Of a DNA stretch of 9,006 bases, positions 5,872 through 9,006 are shown piece by piece. The stretch is from contig JAHECJ010000054.1 of NCBI GenBank assembly GCA_024641805.1, positions 1 to 9,006 on the forward strand, in the 5' to 3' direction. Source of the DNA: Desulfococcus sp. (lineage in GTDB: Bacteria > Desulfobacterota > Desulfobacteria > Desulfobacterales > Desulfosalsimonadaceae). A program made the translations under genes and the position numbers. The notes below the pieces were generated by a model. It searched no databases, was not told the origin of the DNA, and saw nothing but the letters and a program-made list of their open reading frames with translations. Position 1 is the first letter of the stretch, and each line of letters opens with the position of its first letter.

Positions 5872-6744
5872 ATGTCAATCAAATCCGTTTTAGTCATTGG
5901 TTCCGGACTCATGGGCAGTGGAATTGCCCAGGTCTGCGCCCAATCGGGCATCGCGGTCATGCTGCACGATGCGTCATCGTCCGCTCTTGAAAAAGCACAA
6001 AAAAACATCGCCTGGTCGGTGGGCAAATTTGCGGAAAAAGGCAAACTCACCGAAGACAAAGACACCATTTTAAACCGGATTACATTCGTGGAGCGCATTG
6101 ATCCGGGACCTGAACCGAGGATAAAACCGGACCTGGCCATTGAAGCAGTGTTTGAAAAGCTCGAAATCAAACACGATATCTTTAAAAAACTCGATGAATG
6201 CTGCGGGCCGGATACCCTGATTGCCAGCAATACATCCGCTATTCCTATTACGGAGCTGGCGGCCGTCACTTCACGTCCGGAAAAAGTCCTGGGGCTTCAT
6301 TTTTTCAGCCCGGTGCCCATGATGATGGCTGTTGAAGTGATCAAGGGCATGCTGACCACGGATGCCACCGCCCAAATTGGCAGAGCGTTTGTGGAGCAAA
6401 TCGGCAAAACGCCGATCATGGTCAACCGGGATGTGGCCGGTTTTGTGATTAACCGGATCAACATGCCATCCTCCATGGAGGCCATGCGCCTGGTGGAAGA
6501 AGGGGTTGCCAGCATAGAGGATATTGACAAAGGACTGAAGCTGGCTTCCGGCCGGAAAATGGGTATTTTCGAAACCGGAGACATGGTGGGCCTGGATGTC
6601 ACCTATGGCGCGCTCATGGCCATGTACCAGGAAACCGGCGATCCCCGCTGGTACCCCCCGCTTTTGCTGAGACGGAAAGTCAAAGCCGGGCACCTGGGCC
6701 GAAAAACCGGCAAGGGCTGGTATGATTATACCCAAGACGATTAA
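5872..6744 (+). CDS. 3-hydroxyacyl-CoA dehydrogenase (HAD/Hbd type)
   Basis: A 290-residue single-function NAD-dependent 3-hydroxyacyl-CoA dehydrogenase, about the length of clostridial Hbd. It has the Rossmann loop GSGLMGSG (10-17), HD at 32-33 after the second strand, and the catalytic set expected for the family: Ser122 (SNTSAI), His143 (GLHFFSPVP), Glu155 (AVEV) and Asn194 (FVINR). The C-terminal domain ends with GRKTGKGWYDY. The region around 225-241 (ASGRKMGIFETGDMVGLD) replaces the usual GxxxPMGPF-type segment and may alter substrate fit. TTGAGGAG (about 5856-5863) precedes the ATG. It would oxidise a 3-hydroxyacyl-CoA to the 3-keto form used by the BadI-like hydrolase or by the thiolase. 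In the Rhodopseudomonas cyclohexanecarboxylate pathway this step uses a different family (BadH, short-chain dehydrogenase). Confidence 0.93.
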   Translation: MSIKSVLVIGSGLMGSGIAQVCAQSGIAVMLHDASSSALEKAQKNIAWSVGKFAEKGKLTEDKDTILNRITFVERIDPGPEPRIKPDLAIEAVFEKLEIKHDIFKKLDECCGPDTLIASNTSAIPITELAAVTSRPEKVLGLHFFSPVPMMMAVEVIKGMLTTDATAQIGRAFVEQIGKTPIMVNRDVAGFVINRINMPSSMEAMRLVEEGVASIEDIDKGLKLASGRKMGIFETGDMVGLDVTYGALMAMYQETGDPRWYPPLLLRRKVKAGHLGRKTGKGWYDYTQDD

Positions 6745-6821
6745 CGAATTGATTTATAAATCACAATTTAAAGATAAACCTGACTGGACCAAAAGATTTT
6801 TTAATATTTACCTGAATTGAA

Positions 6822-6923
6822 GGATTGTCGAGGTTGCCGTAGATACAAGGAAGATGCTTTCACGCTATAGTCGCCTATGCGGGAAAGCATCTGACGACGT
6901 AGATGCGGTAAGATCGGCAATCC
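6822..6923. repeat. Intergenic palindromic repeat, copy 2
   Basis: A 92-nt core (6827-6918) is flanked by GGATT (6822-6826) and its complement AATCC (6919-6923). It begins GTCGAGGTTGCCGTAGAT and ends GTAGATGCGGTAAGATCGGC. The inner stem is GATGCTTTC (6853-6861) with GAAAGCATC (6883-6891), and the apical stem is ATAG (6867-6870) with CTAT (6875-6878). Core length, ends and stem register equal those of the copy at 1592-1683, while the inner stem sequence is wholly different yet still complementary. It fills half of the 206-bp gap between the hydroxyacyl-CoA dehydrogenase and the large acyl-CoA dehydrogenase. No T run follows, so it is not an obvious terminator. Confidence 0.75.
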
Positions 6924-6950
6924 CGAATAATAGAATGAGAGACCAAACCC

Positions 6951-8735
6951 ATGCCCCATTTTAAAGTCAATCTCAAAGACATCCTGTTTATCTTAAACGA
7001 CCAGCTCCGCTACGGATCGCTGTGCGCCCTCCCCCGCTATCAGGACCTTAACGTCAAAGCGCTGGATATGGCAGTCAACGAGGCGGCGGTGTTTGCAAAA
7101 AAGGTGGTCGATCCGCTCCAGGAAATCGGTGAAGCAAACGGCGTGACATTTGAAAACGGACAGGTTTTATGCCCGGACGAATTTAAAGACGCTTATCATC
7201 GGTATGCCGAGGACGGGTGGATTGCCGCTGCCCGTGACCCGGAATTCGGCGGCCAGGGATTTCCGCACATGATGCGGATTGTGGTCAACGACCTGATGTA
7301 CGGGGCCTGCCAGTCCTTTAACATGGCCCCGAGCCTGACCCACGGAGCGGCCCATCTGATTGAAACATTCGCGACAGATGATTTGAAAAAAAAGTTTGTC
7401 CCCCGCTGCTACCATGGTGACTGGACCGGGACCATGTGCCTGACCGAAGCGGATAGCGGTTCCAATCTGGCCGGCATCCGGACAACCGCATTCCGGGAAG
7501 GCGATCATTTTAAAATCAAAGGCACCAAAACCTTTATTTCCTGGGGAGACCATGACCTGACGGAAAACATTGTTCATCTGGTGCTGGCCCGGGTTGACGA
7601 AGCACCGGAAGGCGTCAAGGGCATTTCCCTGTTTATTGTTCCGAAAATCAGGGTTCATGATGACGGCACCCTGGGACCGGACAATGATGTAAGGTGTGTC
7701 AACATCGAAGAAAAGCTCGGTCTGCATGCTTCGCCCACCTGCACCCTGGAATTCGGATCCAAAGATCATTGCATCGGGTATCTGTGCGGCCAGGAAAACA
7801 TGGGACTGGCACACATGTTCCAGATGATGAATTCCGCCCGGATCAACACCGGGGTCAGCGGCATGGCCATTGCCAGCACGGCCTATCTGAACGCCCTGGC
7901 CTATACCAAAAGCCGGATTCAGGGAAAGGACATTACCGGAAATACCCGTGACGACGTGCCGATTATAAATCATCCGGACATCCGTCGGATGCTGCTGTGG
8001 ATGAAAGCATCGGTGGACGGAATGCGGTCCATGATTTACATGGCTGCATTCTGGTCGGACCTGGCGTATGAACTGGCAGAAGGCGATGAAAAAAATCATT
8101 ACAAGCAGTTGGTGGATTTTATCACCCCTATTATCAAGGCTTACTGCTCGGATATTGGATTCCGGGTTTGCGAAATCGCTATCCAGTGTCTGGGCGGTTA
8201 CGGGTACTGCAGGGATTTCCCTTTGGAACAGTATCTGCGTGACGTGAAAATCATGTCCCTCTATGAAGGCACCAACGGTATCCAGTCCATGGATCTCATG
8301 GGTCGGAAAATGACCATTGCCGGCGGCGCACCCTTTCATGAATTTACGCAGGAAATTGAAACATTTTGCAAAAGCAACAGGTCCCACCCGACACTTGGAA
8401 AAACCGTTCAACATCTTGAAACAACATTTAATACAGTCTTCCGAACCGTTCTTGAGATGAACGAAATCCGGAAAACCGACCCGGTTCACTGGGGGGCCGC
8501 CACTTATCCGGCACTGCTCTGTTTCGGGGATTTGATTATGACCTGGCGGCTCTTGGACATGGCTATCATTGCCGATAAACTGGCTAAAAAAACATCCAAA
8601 AACAACTTTTACACCGGCAAAATTTTGCAGGCCACCTGGTATTCGGACATTACGTTGCCGCACACCCTGGCCAGAATCCGATCCTGCCTTAGAAAAAGCA
8701 GGGAGATCGCGGAGATGCCGGAAGGCGCGTTTTGA
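6951..8735 (+). CDS. Large acyl-CoA dehydrogenase with C-terminal extension
   Basis: A 594-residue acyl-CoA dehydrogenase of the long subfamily (DmdC/FadE5-like, about 580-600 residues) rather than the usual 380. The N-terminal helix region MPHFKVNLKDILFIL is typical. The core has MCLTEADSGSNLAGI (162-176), where Asn172 replaces the usual Asp of this signature, and the flavin-side motif QCLGGYGYCRDFPLEQYLRD (412-431). SLYEGTNGIQ (436-445) supplies the expected catalytic Glu439. Residues about 460-594 form the extra C-terminal helical domain (Acyl-CoA_dh_C type). It shares the reaction type of the enzyme at 3903 but comes from a separate subfamily, so it probably acts on a different intermediate. 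The Shine-Dalgarno is poor (GAGAG about 11 nt upstream), but the conserved N-terminus supports this ATG. It follows the hydroxyacyl-CoA dehydrogenase after a 206-bp repeat-bearing gap. Confidence 0.92.
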   Translation: MPHFKVNLKDILFILNDQLRYGSLCALPRYQDLNVKALDMAVNEAAVFAKKVVDPLQEIGEANGVTFENGQVLCPDEFKDAYHRYAEDGWIAAARDPEFGGQGFPHMMRIVVNDLMYGACQSFNMAPSLTHGAAHLIETFATDDLKKKFVPRCYHGDWTGTMCLTEADSGSNLAGIRTTAFREGDHFKIKGTKTFISWGDHDLTENIVHLVLARVDEAPEGVKGISLFIVPKIRVHDDGTLGPDNDVRCVNIEEKLGLHASPTCTLEFGSKDHCIGYLCGQENMGLAHMFQMMNSARINTGVSGMAIASTAYLNALAYTKSRIQGKDITGNTRDDVPIINHPDIRRMLLWMKASVDGMRSMIYMAAFWSDLAYELAEGDEKNHYKQLVDFITPIIKAYCSDIGFRVCEIAIQCLGGYGYCRDFPLEQYLRDVKIMSLYEGTNGIQSMDLMGRKMTIAGGAPFHEFTQEIETFCKSNRSHPTLGKTVQHLETTFNTVFRTVLEMNEIRKTDPVHWGAATYPALLCFGDLIMTWRLLDMAIIADKLAKKTSKNNFYTGKILQATWYSDITLPHTLARIRSCLRKSREIAEMPEGAF

Positions 8736-8752
8736 CAGTCAATGATTGATGG

Positions 8753-8820
8753 TGTCAGTTTTCAGTGTTCAGGTTTCAGGAAATAACTTACCCGGCCTGA
8801 CACCTGACACCCGAAACCTG
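8753..8820. repeat. Heptamer-built palindromic repeat before the thiolase
   Basis: The left arm (8753-8780) is four 7-bp units: TGTCAGT, TTTCAGT, GTTCAGG, TTTCAGG. The right arm (8796-8820) is CCTGACA, CCTGACA, CCCGAAA, CCTG, i.e. the same unit family inverted. The arms 8756-8780 and 8796-8820 pair at about 19 of 25 positions around a 15-nt centre. It lies in the 151-bp gap between the large acyl-CoA dehydrogenase and the thiolase, starting 17 nt after the former's stop codon. No strong T run follows, so it may be a structured spacer or dispersed repeat rather than a terminator. Confidence 0.6.
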
Positions 8821-8886
8821 TTAACAATGAATTCTTTACCATTTTTAAAAATTCCGATTCAATTCAGGAAAAAAGGGACAGTAAAA

Positions 8887-9006
8887 ATGCAAGTCAATGA
8901 AGTGGTTTTAGTCGATGCGGTCCGGACCGCTTTTGGCCGGGCCGGGGAAAAAGGAATTTTCTGGAACACCCGGGCCGAGGATCTGGCAGTGCCGCTCCTC
9001 AAGGCA
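8887..9006 (+). CDS. Thiolase (acetyl-CoA acyltransferase), 5' part only
   Basis: The first 40 codons of a thiolase run off the window end. The translation starts MQVNEVVLVDAVRTAFGR, the standard thiolase N-terminus (VDxVRTPxGR), and continues through GIFWNTRAEDLAVPLLKA, matching the RxxDLxxxLL region. The active-site cysteine and C-terminal histidine/cysteine motifs lie beyond the window. Family members perform CoA-dependent cleavage of 3-ketoacyl-CoA, the last step of beta-oxidation, which fits the preceding dehydrogenases. The ribosome-binding site is modest (AAAGGGACAG ending 6 nt upstream). Biosynthetic acetoacetyl-CoA formation cannot be excluded, but the context favours degradation. 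Confidence 0.85.
   Translation, partial: MQVNEVVLVDAVRTAFGRAGEKGIFWNTRAEDLAVPLLKA

Noticed and set aside
7167..8663. Minus-strand ORF of 498 codons opposite the large acyl-CoA dehydrogenase
   Set aside because: Very rich in His, Gly, Phe and Pro, as expected for the antisense of a well-conserved G+C-biased gene; no recognisable domain, while the plus-strand protein has clear catalytic motifs.

Overview
The window (about 50% G+C by eye) looks like chromosomal DNA of an anaerobic, probably sulfate-reducing bacterium of the Desulfobacterota (Desulfobacterales-like). This is an inference from the gene content (a BadI-like crotonase inside a TetR-linked acyl-CoA oxidation cluster) and from the palindromic intergenic repeats. 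No rRNA, tRNA, transposase, phage gene or CRISPR array is visible.

Left part (1-2827): a minus-strand membrane-anchored sulfotransferase-family protein (62-1177); a divergent small ORF of 61 residues with no recognised family (1351-1536, +); and a minus-strand radical SAM/SPASM-type protein (1700-2827). The last two genes converge on a 128-bp palindromic repeat (1574-1701) that probably also terminates the radical SAM transcript. These genes have no obvious link to the rest of the window.

Right part (about 3012-9006): a TetR-family regulator (3101-3718) whose promoter carries a palindromic operator-like site, followed on the same strand by a catabolic cluster: a long-chain-type acyl-CoA dehydrogenase (3903-5045), a BadI/MenB-type crotonase (5063-5854), a 3-hydroxyacyl-CoA dehydrogenase (5872-6744), a large acyl-CoA dehydrogenase with a C-terminal extension (6951-8735), and the first 40 codons of a thiolase (8887 to the window end). 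The first three structural genes are tightly spaced (17-nt gaps). The next two are separated from their upstream neighbours by gaps of 206 and 151 nt, each holding a palindromic repeat.

Taken together the cluster encodes CoA-thioester beta-oxidation: alpha,beta-dehydrogenation (two enzymes), NAD-dependent oxidation of a 3-hydroxyacyl-CoA, and thiolysis. The only crotonase seen is not a typical enoyl-CoA hydratase; it is closest to 2-ketocyclohexanecarboxyl-CoA hydrolase. This points to an alicyclic or reduced-aromatic acyl-CoA whose ring is opened hydrolytically, then shortened by beta-oxidation. The exact substrate cannot be read from the sequence, and a ring-intermediate hydratase must lie outside the window or be supplied in trans.

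The most unusual non-coding features are two kinds of intergenic palindrome. One pair (1574-1701 and 6822-6923) shares a 92-nt core of identical length with different but compensating inner stems. The other pair (3713-3828 and 8753-8820) is built from 7-bp units arranged as inverted arrays.
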